Positions 19,648-27,292 of a DNA stretch of 64,000 nucleotides are shown one piece after another. How positions within the stretch are numbered: position 1 is the stretch's first letter; every line of letters begins with the position of its first letter. The position numbers and the translations under genes were made by a program. The stretch is taken from the NCBI GenBank assembly GCA_964441235.1, contig CAYTUQ010000010.1, forward strand, positions 1 to 64,000, written 5' to 3'. The notes below the pieces were generated by a model that worked only from the letters and a program-made list of their open reading frames with translations, did no database searches and was not told the origin of the DNA. The stretch comes from BS750m-G69 sp964441235 (GTDB taxonomy: Bacteria; Fidelibacterota; UBA2242).

Positions 19648-19650
19648 ACG

Positions 19651-21204
19651 ATGTTGAATATATCTAATAAAAAACAATTTACTTTATACATAGTACTAAT
19701 TGCTGCGATAATTGTTATTTTCAACCTGGTATCACGGTCGCTGTTTTTTCGTGTTGATCTTACTGATAATAAAATGTATTCATTATCAAATTCCAGTAAA
19801 TCTGTGATAGAGAAATTAGATGATCGTATGGTTGCAAAGGTGTTTTTTTCAAAGGATTTACCGGGTAAGTATGCGAATTCACGACGCTATTTACAAGACC
19901 TTTTGCAAGAATATCAGGCTTATTCTAAAGGAGAATTCCATTTCGAATTTATAAATCCTGATGATAATCAGGAGGCGCAAAATGAAGCACACGGTTACGG
20001 AATTCCTCCGGTACAGCTGCAGGTTGTAGAAAATGATAAGTTAGAAATAAAAAATGTTTACATGGGTTTAGTTTTTCTATATAATGACAAGAAAGAAGCC
20101 CTTCCGGTTATCCAGACAACAGAAGGTTTGGAATATAACCTTACTGCTGCTATTAAAAAGATTACTGAAACAGATTTGAAAAAGGTAGGAATTATATCCC
20201 CTGAAACTAAGGAAGTATCCACAAGAAAATTACAGCAACTTTTAGAGCAGACATATAACATACAGACCGTTTCGCTAAATAGTGAAATTCCTGTGGAAGT
20301 GAATACAATTTTAATGAATGGTGTGGAAGATTCACTTAGCATGGATGAACTTTACAATCTGGATCAGTTCCTTATGCGCGGCGGAAAGTTATTTATTGGT
20401 CAAGGACGTTTGAAAACGAATTTACAGCAGGGTTTTGCAACGGAAATACATAGCAATATGTATGATTTTTTGGAACACTACGGTTTTCATATTGGAAAGG
20501 ACCTTCTTCTTGATCGTAAATGTGGTCAGATTCGAGTTCAGCAGAGGCACGGTTTTTTCAGTTTTGCTAATGCAATTGAATATCCTCTATTTCCATTAAT
20601 CCACAAATTCAGTAAAGAAAATATAATTGTTAAAAATATAGAGGAAGTACAAGCCTTCTTTGTCAATGAAGTTTCTCCTATTGATTCGACAGCCAATTTT
20701 ACTTCCTTAATGAGAACATCGGATAAAACAGGTTCTATTTCAGGTCCTTACTATAACATTTATCCGATAAGAAATCCACAAATGAAAATGTTTCCACTAA
20801 AAAGTAAAACAATTACTGCAATGGTTGAAGGAAATATGAAAAGCTACTTTGCCGGTAATTCTGAATATAATCAAAAGGCGAACTTCCTTAGTCAAGTTGA
20901 GGATGTACAGATTTTACTTATCACTGATAACGAGTTTTTCAATGATTACCGTGCTGCTAGTATTCCTGAGAATACGGATTTTATCTTAAATGGCATTGAC
21001 TACCTTTCCGGGGACAGAGAGCTATTGGAAATACGTTCTCGTGGTGTTACTGCTCGCCCATTAGATCAGCTGTCTGATGGTACGCGCCGCTTCTGGAAGT
21101 GGTTAAATATTCTTTTACCGGCACTATTGGTAGTTTTGTTAGGTTTGTATCGTTGGAAACGTAATTCAGACAAACGTAAACTCCTGGAGGAAATCTATGG
21201 CTAA
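19651..21204 (+). CDS. GldG-like ABC transporter auxiliary protein
   Basis: The 517-aa protein has an N-terminal span (about residues 9-28), then VDLTDNKMYSLSNSSKSVIE, the characteristic opening of the GldG/intraflagellar-transport-like periplasmic domain. The large soluble domain runs to about residue 480, and a C-terminal span (NILLPALLVVLLGLYRWKR) closes it. Family knowledge places it as the extracytoplasmic partner of GldA/GldF-type ABC exporters, sometimes fused to the permease. It overlaps the next gene (DUF4340) by 8 bp, the usual neighbour in such operons. Confidence 0.88.
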   Translation: MLNISNKKQFTLYIVLIAAIIVIFNLVSRSLFFRVDLTDNKMYSLSNSSKSVIEKLDDRMVAKVFFSKDLPGKYANSRRYLQDLLQEYQAYSKGEFHFEFINPDDNQEAQNEAHGYGIPPVQLQVVENDKLEIKNVYMGLVFLYNDKKEALPVIQTTEGLEYNLTAAIKKITETDLKKVGIISPETKEVSTRKLQQLLEQTYNIQTVSLNSEIPVEVNTILMNGVEDSLSMDELYNLDQFLMRGGKLFIGQGRLKTNLQQGFATEIHSNMYDFLEHYGFHIGKDLLLDRKCGQIRVQQRHGFFSFANAIEYPLFPLIHKFSKENIIVKNIEEVQAFFVNEVSPIDSTANFTSLMRTSDKTGSISGPYYNIYPIRNPQMKMFPLKSKTITAMVEGNMKSYFAGNSEYNQKANFLSQVEDVQILLITDNEFFNDYRAASIPENTDFILNGIDYLSGDRELLEIRSRGVTARPLDQLSDGTRRFWKWLNILLPALLVVLLGLYRWKRNSDKRKLLEEIYG

Positions 21205-21715
21205 GAAAAAAAGTTCATGGGGAATATATGTAGCTGTTTTAGCAGTGGCAATTTTGCTTTTATTAATTGTTAGAATTAAAGAAAATAAATATGAACAGAA
21301 AGTAACTGATATTTTCAAAGTAGATGTAGAAAATGTCAATGCATTTACAATTACAAAGGGAGAGGTATCTGTAACCCTGATGTTTGCAGACACTACATGG
21401 ATATTTGCTGAACCTGATACAGGAAAAGTCAAACAGTATAAAATTAACAATTTTCTTAATAATGTTGTAAAATGTAAAAAAACGGGCTTTGCAACAGACA
21501 AAGCTGAAAAATACGGTCAATACAATATTACCGATGAATTGGGTACAACTGTCGAATTGAAAAAAGGTGAAACAGTACTTGCATCCGTAATAGTAGGAAA
21601 GTCAAAAGCAAGTTGGGCGCAGGATTATATAAGATATCCGAATAATCCTAAAGTCTATATAACTCAGAAAAAATTGCTTAACTATTTAAGTGAGAAGGCA
21701 TCATTTTGGAGGTAG
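21197..21715 (+). CDS. DUF4340 domain protein, short form
   Basis: The 172-aa product has a single N-terminal membrane span (about 8-26, WGIYVAVLAVAILLLLIV). A beta-rich domain follows with TTWIFAEPDTGKVKQYKINN and VIVGKSKASWAQDYIRYPNN, as in DUF4340 proteins that follow GldG-like genes. Most relatives are 300 residues or more with two repeats of the domain, so this one is short. It ends just before a repeat block at 21722, and may have lost its C-terminal half to that repeat; the present stop comes 7 bp before the repeat. Confidence 0.75.
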   Translation: MAKKKSSWGIYVAVLAVAILLLLIVRIKENKYEQKVTDIFKVDVENVNAFTITKGEVSVTLMFADTTWIFAEPDTGKVKQYKINNFLNNVVKCKKTGFATDKAEKYGQYNITDELGTTVELKKGETVLASVIVGKSKASWAQDYIRYPNNPKVYITQKKLLNYLSEKASFWR

Positions 21716-21721
21716 CAAATT

Positions 21722-21781
21722 CGTTTAGCCCTTCGGGCACGTCAGGGATGTCTTTTTGAGAGAAACGGGTTTGAATCGTAG
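21722..21781. repeat. 60-bp direct repeat, copy 1
   Basis: The 60-bp unit CGTTTAGCCCTTCGGGCACG... ends GGTTTGAATCGTAG and recurs at 21935-21994 with about five differences. It contains the small hairpin GCCCTTCGGGC. The copies flank a terminator-like hairpin and an AT-rich spacer with no gene. This copy sits directly behind the short DUF4340 gene. Confidence 0.75.
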
Positions 21782-21860
21782 CTGCGAACTGTCTAGTTCG
21801 CATTTTATATATAGATGCTATTAATTAATTTTGTCTAACAAAACTGTTAATTATGCGAAA

Positions 21861-21896
21861 AAAACCTGTTTTCGCGATAGCCAAACAGGTTTTTTA
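21861..21896 (+). terminator. rho-independent terminator-like hairpin
   Basis: A perfect 10-bp stem AAACCTGTTT (21862-21871) pairs with AAACAGGTTT (21883-21892), with an 11-nt loop, followed by TTT. It would end the long moxR-to-DUF4340 transcript. The adenines before the stem would also make it work weakly on the other strand. Confidence 0.75.
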
Positions 21897-21934
21897 TAAC
21901 AACAAATGATTAGTTTTATGACCGGGACAAAACC

Positions 21935-21994
21935 CGTTTAGCCCTTCGGGCGCGTCAGGGACGTCTCTTTGAGAGAAACGGGTTTGAGTCGTAG
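21935..21994. repeat. 60-bp direct repeat, copy 2
   Basis: This is the second copy of the repeat at 21722-21781, in the same orientation. Here the ends form an inverted pair, AACCCGTTT and AAACGGGTT, so the unit resembles a small hairpin-forming insertion. The rest of 21995-22255 is AT-rich with no recognised gene. Confidence 0.7.
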
Positions 21995-22255
21995 ATTATG
22001 ATATATTCTAACTCAATATTGTGCTCACTCCTATTATTTATTGTGTACGTTTTTACAGACAACAAACCAATTCCCGCCTGAACAACGTGAAGTGCACGCG
22101 AACAATATTTGCAATTTGAACACAATCTATTAGCCAACAAAGATTTGATAGAGTATAAGTAGTTTTATATCTGATTAAATTGTGCGCTTAAATAAAAAGA
22201 CTACTTGCAATAGTTATTTATTATTCATAACTAATAACAAACATAAGGAGGAACA

Positions 22256-22822
22256 ATGAAAATACTTCGACACATTGGCTCGCTGGCTTTCGTGCTCGGG
22301 CTCTTCACTGCGTTATTCGTCGGCATACCCTGGTACGTGATCATTGCCGAGGATCCGGTCATGCCCTGGTGGCTCAAGACTGCAGTTTTTTGCCTTTTGG
22401 GTGGTATCCTCGTGGTTCTGCTAACAGTGGCTCTCGAACAATGGAAAAAAAGGAAACCAAAAGAGAAGCTTCCCCTAACTGAGTCTGCCCACCGGATTTT
22501 GCTGATGAATTCCACAGAAATACCTGACCAGGAGATCACGGAGATTCTTGGTCTAGTCCAGGGTCATACTGTATTTGCTATCTGGCTTGGAAAAGATCTA
22601 TCCGCCTTAGTCAGATTGATCCTCGGAGGCGAACTGATTGAATATACGGAGATGATGAGAAGAGCTCGGACAGTAGCTGCTAACAGGATGATCGGCCAGG
22701 CTGCAGAGATGGGCGCGGACGCAATAATCAATGTTCGCTATATGACTACCAGTGTTGTTGCGAGTGCGGCTGAACTTCTGGCTTACGGCACAGCTGTCAA
22801 ACTCAGTCACATTGCTGCCTGA
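22256..22822 (+). CDS. UPF0145/YbjQ-family protein with N-terminal membrane segments
   Basis: The 188-aa product has two hydrophobic segments (about 9-30 and 42-60). A domain of the UPF0145/YbjQ (DUF74, heavy-metal-binding-like) family follows from about residue 88: EITEILGLVQGHTVFAIW, then ARTVAANRMIGQAAEMGADA and IINVRYMTTSV. The family forms pentameric rings; its function is not settled. The strong RBS AAGGAGG is at 22246-22252. Base composition is clearly richer in G+C than the genes on either side, which suggests recent acquisition. It stands alone between repeats and the retron-like operon. Confidence 0.85.
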   Translation: MKILRHIGSLAFVLGLFTALFVGIPWYVIIAEDPVMPWWLKTAVFCLLGGILVVLLTVALEQWKKRKPKEKLPLTESAHRILLMNSTEIPDQEITEILGLVQGHTVFAIWLGKDLSALVRLILGGELIEYTEMMRRARTVAANRMIGQAAEMGADAIINVRYMTTSVVASAAELLAYGTAVKLSHIAA

Positions 22823-23005
22823 AACCATTCAATACATCAGCTTACCATCAAAGGCGGTGTAAAAGAAAATGGAAGCGCTGCCCTGAAAGAGACGATGATT
22901 TAAAATTCGATTGATCTGCTTACACGACTGAAACCGGGTTTATTTTTAATAGATATTTTTATCTTGCCTCTTTCCGGTATTCTGTAATTAACCTCGTATA
23001 TCTAT

Positions 23006-23404
23006 TTACTTTGAGATGCAATCACCAATTATTTCCCACATTTTTAATGCATCTTTTGACGAATTATGTGTCCGAATGATCGGTTTTCTTAATATTTTAT
23101 GAGCAAGAAGGTACATTACGCTTCCGATATACTGTCTTATAAAGTCATCTTCAACTTTGACATTATCTGGTGTCCAATAATTTAATTCTTCTTCAAAATG
23201 AAAATCAGAATGTGCGATACAGTTTTCATTGTCATAAACAACTATTGCTAATCTTGAATCCGGAAATCTTGACAATGGATATTTATCAACACGGAAATAG
23301 AAACTATATGGTTGTTGCTTCAATTTATTCAGTTTTCCATTATCCAACGAGGAATATTCAATATCTTTAATGCTCATTCTTGTAAACCCGCGCAAATCTA
23401 TCAT
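23006..23404 (-). CDS. possible GNAT-like protein at the end of the retron-like operon
   Basis: The 132-aa product has no firm family match. Its second half, with IAHSDFHFEEELNYW and then IRQYIGSVMYLLAHKIL, looks like the end of a GNAT acetyltransferase: the usual strand, then an acetyl-CoA-loop pattern Q-x-x-G-x-V where R/Q-x-x-G-x-G/A is expected, then a helix. KDALKMWEI near the C-terminus also resembles GNAT tails. The start ATG has RBS GAAAGGA 7 nt upstream, with stops just before it in frame. It is the last gene of the run RNA, small ORF, HTH, reverse transcriptase, 48-aa ORF, and is a candidate effector for a retron. Both the fold and the effector role are inference. Confidence 0.45.
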   Translation of the reverse strand: MIDLRGFTRMSIKDIEYSSLDNGKLNKLKQQPYSFYFRVDKYPLSRFPDSRLAIVVYDNENCIAHSDFHFEEELNYWTPDNVKVEDDFIRQYIGSVMYLLAHKILRKPIIRTHNSSKDALKMWEIIGDCISK

Positions 23405-23513
23405 TTACTAATCCTTTCTTGACTAAATAAATGAGAATTTTATAAGTTGTTGATTCAACTACATCTATATTTTTCTTTAAAACAAATTCATAAGAAAAGC
23501 CTCTCTTAGGCAT
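23367..23513 (-). CDS. 48-aa ORF coupled to the reverse transcriptase gene
   Basis: This small ORF starts at an ATG lying across the reverse transcriptase stop region (ATG at 23513-23511, RT stop at 23508-23506) and ends 36 bp inside the next gene. The peptide runs MPKRGFSYEFVLKKNIDVVE and then STTYKILIYLVKKGLVNDRF. The second part has the rhythm of a winged-helix recognition segment (x-T-x-Y-K-I-L-x-x-L-V-K-K-G-L-V). It may be a tiny HTH protein, or the remnant of a larger one. The tight overlaps on both sides favour real translation; no homologue is recalled. Confidence 0.4.
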   Translation of the reverse strand: MPKRGFSYEFVLKKNIDVVESTTYKILIYLVKKGLVNDRFARVYKNEH

Positions 23514-24327
23514 TTGTTACACTTTGAATATATCGGGATAAACCTTCCTTGCTTTTCTGAGAAATGGAATTATCAACTAATTTTTTTCTTTGATCCTTTC
23601 TAACATCAAGACAGTTATTTTTCACCTTAATTCCTGTAACTAATGTTGGACCAACTTTATAAAAGGTCTTTTTATGGCTTATATTATATCCATTATCGCA
23701 AATAATTTGAATTATATTTGGTGTTTTGTCTTTAAAATCCGTTTGACTTGAAAAAGAGAGATCATCAACGAACCGAGTATATACAATTTTTTTTTCTTTA
23801 CAGAACTCTAACAATACTTTATCAATAGGCAAAAAAACTAAATTAGCTAGATGTGGGCTTGTCGGAGTCCCTTGTGGTAAACATCCTTTATAAGTTGTCA
23901 ATAATGTTAATAAATGGCTTACATCTGCAGAAAACGAATTATTAATAAACATATTGTAAACATACATATGGTTTACTGAGGGGAAAAAACCCTGTAAATC
24001 TGTACAGAAAAAATATTTCTTCCCTTGATGCTTTTTTGCATTTGTAATATTACTCTTTTTTGTAACACCTCCGTGAATATGAGATAGTAATGGTATTTTA
24101 GATAAAATTTTATCCTTAATTTTGACTTGAATTTCTTTTAATAAATCTTTACTTGGATACAATATTCTATTAACAGGTTCACCATTTTTCATTTTAGGCG
24201 TCTTATCATCATTAGTTTTTGGTTCTATTTTCTTATAATAATATCTATCAATGTTTTCAATAACATGTTTAATAACATCGAGATCAAAATCTAATGTATA
24301 AGCAAGATGTTTTGGTTTTTGGATCAT
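23506..24327 (-). CDS. retron-type reverse transcriptase
   Basis: The 273-aa protein has the reverse transcriptase core with retron-specific marks. NAKKH (96-100) matches the NAxxH motif, FFCTDLQGFFPSV (106-118) carries the first catalytic Asp, LPQGTPTSP (150-158) is motif B, YTRFVDDLSFS (183-193) holds the catalytic Asp pair with FVDD instead of YADD, and VTG (230-232) is the VTG motif used by retron enzymes for their RNA. Group II intron and DGR enzymes lack this combination. At 273 residues it is on the short side. The start ATG overlaps the HTH stop as TAATG, so translation is coupled. A structured RNA with an a1/a2-type stem lies at the head of the operon. The expected product is a branched RNA-DNA (msDNA) serving in phage defence. 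Confidence 0.9.
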   Translation of the reverse strand: MIQKPKHLAYTLDFDLDVIKHVIENIDRYYYKKIEPKTNDDKTPKMKNGEPVNRILYPSKDLLKEIQVKIKDKILSKIPLLSHIHGGVTKKSNITNAKKHQGKKYFFCTDLQGFFPSVNHMYVYNMFINNSFSADVSHLLTLLTTYKGCLPQGTPTSPHLANLVFLPIDKVLLEFCKEKKIVYTRFVDDLSFSSQTDFKDKTPNIIQIICDNGYNISHKKTFYKVGPTLVTGIKVKNNCLDVRKDQRKKLVDNSISQKSKEGLSRYIQSVTNA

Positions 24328-24617
24328 TATTTTAAAAAAATGTTGTTTATTAATTCATTGATAGTTGGAGATACTATTCTGAAAACATCTTTTTTTGAAT
24401 TTTCCACGTCATTTTCGGTTAATGATTGGAAATATATTACTGGTACTGGTACTCCAAGAATGGCACTAATTTTTTCTATGAGGTTAATATTTGGATTTCT
24501 TTTGCCATGTTCAATTAATGACAAATATGTTTGTGTGATTTCACATCTTTCTGATAAATCTTTTTGTTTAAAACCTTTTGATTTTCTAATGGTTTTAATT
24601 GCCTGTCCTATTTCCAT
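24327..24617 (-). CDS. XRE/Cro-type HTH protein of the retron-like operon
   Basis: The 96-aa protein has an HTH_3 domain in the first 60 residues: IGQAIKTIRKSKGFKQKDLS, then CEITQTYLSLIEHGKRNPN with the recognition helix TQTYLSLIEHG. A helical tail follows. It could repress the operon promoter at 25251-25279 or be a retron accessory protein, since several known retron groups carry a small HTH protein next to the enzyme. Its stop overlaps the reverse transcriptase ATG by one base. Confidence 0.9.
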   Translation of the reverse strand: MEIGQAIKTIRKSKGFKQKDLSERCEITQTYLSLIEHGKRNPNINLIEKISAILGVPVPVIYFQSLTENDVENSKKDVFRIVSPTINELINNIFLK

Positions 24618-24689
24618 GAGTATTCCACCAATTTATTTTATATATAATTAAAAAGAGAAAAAGGGTTCAATTTCCTTACTACAACTCAC

Positions 24690-24905
24690 TCAATTACTCA
24701 AAAAATACTTAATCAGATTTCCTATTACTTCAACTACCATATTTTCAGTCAAAAATTTCCGTTTCATGTTTCTCTGAATTTTTCCTAATAATCTGATAAC
24801 ATCTTCAAATAATTGAATGTCGGAATTTGAAAGTGAATCACGTTTTTTGGCTAAAAGTTGAATTAGTTTCTCTTCAACTTCATTTAGAGAATCTTTTGAG
24901 TTCAT
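24690..24905 (-). CDS. 71-aa helical protein, first ORF of the retron-like operon
   Basis: The peptide is highly charged and helical (MNSKDSLNEVEEKLIQLLAK near the start, TENMVVEVIGNLIKYFLSN at the end). It has a good RBS (AAAGGAG 7 nt before the ATG) and sits between the structured RNA and the HTH gene on the same strand. I recognise no family. It may be a small accessory or antitoxin-like protein. Confidence 0.6.
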   Translation of the reverse strand: MNSKDSLNEVEEKLIQLLAKKRDSLSNSDIQLFEDVIRLLGKIQRNMKRKFLTENMVVEVIGNLIKYFLSN

Positions 24906-24926
24906 TTTGAACTCCTTTCTTTTAGT

Positions 24927-24942
24927 CCAGCATAATTGCTGG
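24927..24942 (-). promoter_or_regulatory. perfect hairpin between the retron RNA and the first ORF
   Basis: On the minus strand CCAGCA-ATTA-TGCTGG forms a 6-bp perfect stem with a 4-nt loop, 10 bp after the a2 arm and just before the RBS of the 71-aa ORF. It has no T-run, so it is more likely a processing site or attenuator separating the RNA from the mRNA than a terminator. Confidence 0.4.
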
Positions 24943-24952
24943 TAGTCGTCAA

Positions 24953-25215
24953 CAGCAATAACATTTATGTCCGCCGTGATTCACTATAACCCTTTAAATC
25001 TTTCGAAACGTAGTCGTTTTGATATTTATTCCAGTTAAATATCGAATTCAGAATGAACAATATAGTTTCCCAATAATCAACCTCTGATAGCCATATAAGT
25101 TGTCAAAGTATTAGAAAACTGAATATACGGTATCGAAAACACTGTGCACCAGACGAGGAATGTGGCTAAGCCACTACCCATTTAGGGGTTTCAATCTTTC
25201 ATAATGTTATCGCTG
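24953..25215 (-). ncRNA. candidate retron msr-msd RNA
   Basis: On the minus strand the arm CAGCGATAACATT (25215-25203) pairs along all 13 positions with AATGTTATTGCTG (24965-24953), with one G-U pair, enclosing 263 nt. Retron RNAs are closed by just such an a1/a2 stem. Inside, near the 5' end, are two short hairpins as in msr regions: ACCCCTAAATGGGT (25189-25176) and GTGGC-TTA-GCCAC (25174-25162). Then comes an msd-like long stem: AGTTTTCTAATA (25120-25109) pairs with TATTGGGAAACT (25075-25064) over 12 bp with two G-U pairs and further pairing within its loop. A smaller hairpin AAACG-ACTA-CGTTT follows. No ORF fills the region. The branch guanosine could not be placed with confidence. Confidence 0.7.
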
Positions 25216-25250
25216 GGATTCTCTAAATCAGCCTTTCAAAGAACACCTAT

Positions 25251-25279
25251 AATATAAAATATATTAACTGATATGTCAA
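25251..25279 (-). promoter_or_regulatory. sigma-70-type promoter of the retron-like operon
   Basis: On the minus strand a consensus TTGACA (25279-25274) is followed after 17 bp by TATATT (25256-25251). Transcription would begin near 25245, about 30 nt before the a1 arm of the structured RNA, so the RNA and all five ORFs could be read from it. No other strong box pair was seen on this strand nearby. Confidence 0.7.
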
Positions 25280-25462
25280 GATATATTTGATTCTATTAAC
25301 TATTTGTTAATATATTTCAATTCCAATGCTCTAGCAAAAGCCCACAGCACCAGCCGGACATAGAATATCACACTGCCTATACAGTCTCACCGTGTTCAAG
25401 GAATACTTCGTAATACCGCAATCCGATTGACATCAAGAAAATAGCCAGACCCAGGAAAAACA

Positions 25463-25573
25463 GTGAAAAACCAACTCTACTACGGCGACAACCTTGATAT
25501 CCTCCGGACATTCCCGGATGATTACGTGGATCTGATCTATCTTCCGGTTATTAATAGTAAAGGCGTGGGGTAA
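25463..25573 (+). pseudogene. truncated DNA methyltransferase start
   Basis: From GTG at 25463 the frame reads MKNQLYYGDNLDILRTFPDD and then YVDLIYL before diverging and stopping at 25571. This is the usual opening of amino-methyltransferases (N6-adenine or N4-cytosine type) with their LYxGDNLxxL segment, cut just where DPPF would follow DLIYL. Only about 27 codons remain. The surrounding 25280-25850 region has no other gene and looks eroded. It suggests that a restriction-modification system once stood beside the retron-like operon. Confidence 0.75.
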
Positions 25574-25850
25574 TAAAAAGGCTGGTCTCTTTTTATATTT
25601 TCGATTTTACCTTGTTAAAAAAACCGGTCAGGATTTTGTCCATTTATACTCGACACTTTTTAATAAAAATCATTTTTGTCGACTATACAAGGACAATAAT
25701 TGTATTTCCGCTCACCAAATATAGTACACACAAACAAAAAATTTGAAATCAACACTCCATTACTCCATTACTCCAACAATCCAATTCTCCATTACCCTAC
25801 CACTCCATTTTCTTTTTCTTGTCTTTCCCCAAAATCCGTATTATATTACC

Positions 25851-25866
25851 GACCGACCAGTCAGTC
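25851..25866. promoter_or_regulatory. TetR-type operator palindrome
   Basis: GACCGACCAGTCAGTC is an imperfect palindrome (its reverse complement is GACTGACTGGTCGGTC) lying 23 bp before the start of the TetR gene. TetR-family regulators often bind GACCGACCGGTCGGTC-like sites in their own promoters, so it is most likely the autoregulatory operator of the export operon. Confidence 0.6.
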
Positions 25867-25888
25867 ACAATTGAAAAGGGAAATAAAA

Positions 25889-26524
25889 TTGACGCCACTA
25901 CCCAAAGATAAAGAAAAACGCAAGCGCATTATTGCTGCCGCTATAAAAGTCTTTGCACTCGACGGGTTAAGCAATGGTAAAATAGCCACTATTGCCCAAA
26001 AGGCAGGCATCGGCAAGGGTACAGTCTATGAATATTTCAGCAGTAAGGAAGATATATTTGAAGCAGTGTTCAAGGATTTTTTCGATCAAATGATAATAGA
26101 CTATTCTCAACTGCTTGAAGTGCCTATGGATCCAGTCCAGAAAATGGAAGCTATGTTCGATTACACTTACGATTACCTTGATCAACTTATGGAAGAGAAG
26201 CACGGCGAGGAATTGCTGATTTTCCTGGAAATATTCCTGCAGGGCTTCCGGGATGAATTCAGAGGCGCCGGCAAATTATCTTTCAGCACCGTATTACGTG
26301 AAGTATATGATATCTTCAAACCCTTTGTAGATGAAGGCATTAATGCCGGTGTCTTTAAGCCCCTCGATTCGGAACATGTGACATTTATCCTTTTCGCTGC
26401 CCTAGACGGAATCGGTTTGCACTATTTCATTAATCGCAATCATTATAATAAAGAAAAATTTAAAACGATCACCAAAGATATTTTTCTGAACGGTTTACTC
26501 AAATCCCAAACCGAAGGAGCATAA
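25889..26524 (+). CDS. TetR-family regulator of the export operon
   Basis: I place the start at TTG 25889 (after the GGGA RBS and the operator); the longer open frame upstream is low-complexity and would run through the operator. The 211-aa protein has the TetR HTH at about residues 10-55: KRIIAAAIKVFALDGLSNGK, then IATIAQKAGIGKGTVYEYFS. A helical C-terminal domain follows that would sense a small ligand. It is followed by a LolA-like gene 1 bp later, then an outer-membrane protein and a large RND exporter. It should repress this operon until an exported compound is present. G+C is higher than in neighbouring DNA. Confidence 0.9.
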   Translation: MTPLPKDKEKRKRIIAAAIKVFALDGLSNGKIATIAQKAGIGKGTVYEYFSSKEDIFEAVFKDFFDQMIIDYSQLLEVPMDPVQKMEAMFDYTYDYLDQLMEEKHGEELLIFLEIFLQGFRDEFRGAGKLSFSTVLREVYDIFKPFVDEGINAGVFKPLDSEHVTFILFAALDGIGLHYFINRNHYNKEKFKTITKDIFLNGLLKSQTEGA

Positions 26525-26525
26525 C

Positions 26526-27275
26526 ATGAAACGCCTGTTACTATTCTGCCTGATTATCATCACATCCCTGACCGCCGGCGATCCCGACGTGTCGGGACCG
26601 GAGATTCTAAATAAAATCATCAATCTTATGAATCCCGAAAACGCCCGGGGAGTCATGGAACAGACTATTGTAACCACTTCCGGCGATAAGAGGACTTTCA
26701 AATACGAAACTTACATGGGCAATCGCGGTGAGTCGTCACTCATGCGCTATCTGGAACCTTCCCGGGTCAAGGGCAATGCGCTGCTCATGATCGATTTTTC
26801 CGACAATATCTGGATGTATAACCGCCGCACCGGTCGTGTGCGTAAACTGGCGTCACATGCCAAAAAGCAGAAGTTCGAGGGTTCCGATTTCACTTATGAA
26901 GACATGGGTTCCGGGGACAGCTGGAAAACGGATTTTAAACCCATATTAAAAGGCACTCAAAAGATAAACAAAGTACGTTGCTTTAAGCTGGAACTTCAGA
27001 CGAAATCCGAGGATGTTTCTTATAGTAAAATGATCTGTTGGGTACGTGTCGGCGATTTTTTCCCGATTCAGATCGATTACTACGATGAGAAAAATGTGTT
27101 CACAAAAACCCTGTTTCTTCAAGATATTCGTACAATTGAAGGTATATTAACTCCCATGAAAATGGTTATGAGAAATAATCTCGACCGCACTGAAACCGTC
27201 ATGAAATACGTCAATATCACTTATGATGTTGAGTTTGATAAAGGCTTCTTCAGCGAACGAAATTTAAAAAAATAG
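26526..27275 (+). CDS. outer-membrane lipoprotein-sorting (LolA-like) protein
   Basis: The 249-aa protein has a signal peptide (residues 1-18, MKRLLLFCLIIITSLTAG). A LolA-fold beta domain follows of the kind found beside RND/MMPL exporters: GVMEQTIVTTSGDKRTFKYE, NIWMYNRRTGRVRKL and MGSGDSWKTDFKP. The periplasmic carrier would hand lipid or a hydrophobic compound between the exporter and the outer membrane. It has no lipobox of its own. It is translated right after the TetR gene and 17 bp before the outer-membrane gene. Confidence 0.88.
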   Translation: MKRLLLFCLIIITSLTAGDPDVSGPEILNKIINLMNPENARGVMEQTIVTTSGDKRTFKYETYMGNRGESSLMRYLEPSRVKGNALLMIDFSDNIWMYNRRTGRVRKLASHAKKQKFEGSDFTYEDMGSGDSWKTDFKPILKGTQKINKVRCFKLELQTKSEDVSYSKMICWVRVGDFFPIQIDYYDEKNVFTKTLFLQDIRTIEGILTPMKMVMRNNLDRTETVMKYVNITYDVEFDKGFFSERNLKK

Positions 27276-27292
27276 ACCGAAATGAGATTCTT

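Noticed and set aside
23506..24327. Diversity-generating retroelement or group II intron as the source of the reverse transcriptase
   Set aside because: No TR/VR repeat pair, no Avd-like gene and no intron RNA domains were seen, while the NAxxH and VTG marks are retron-type.
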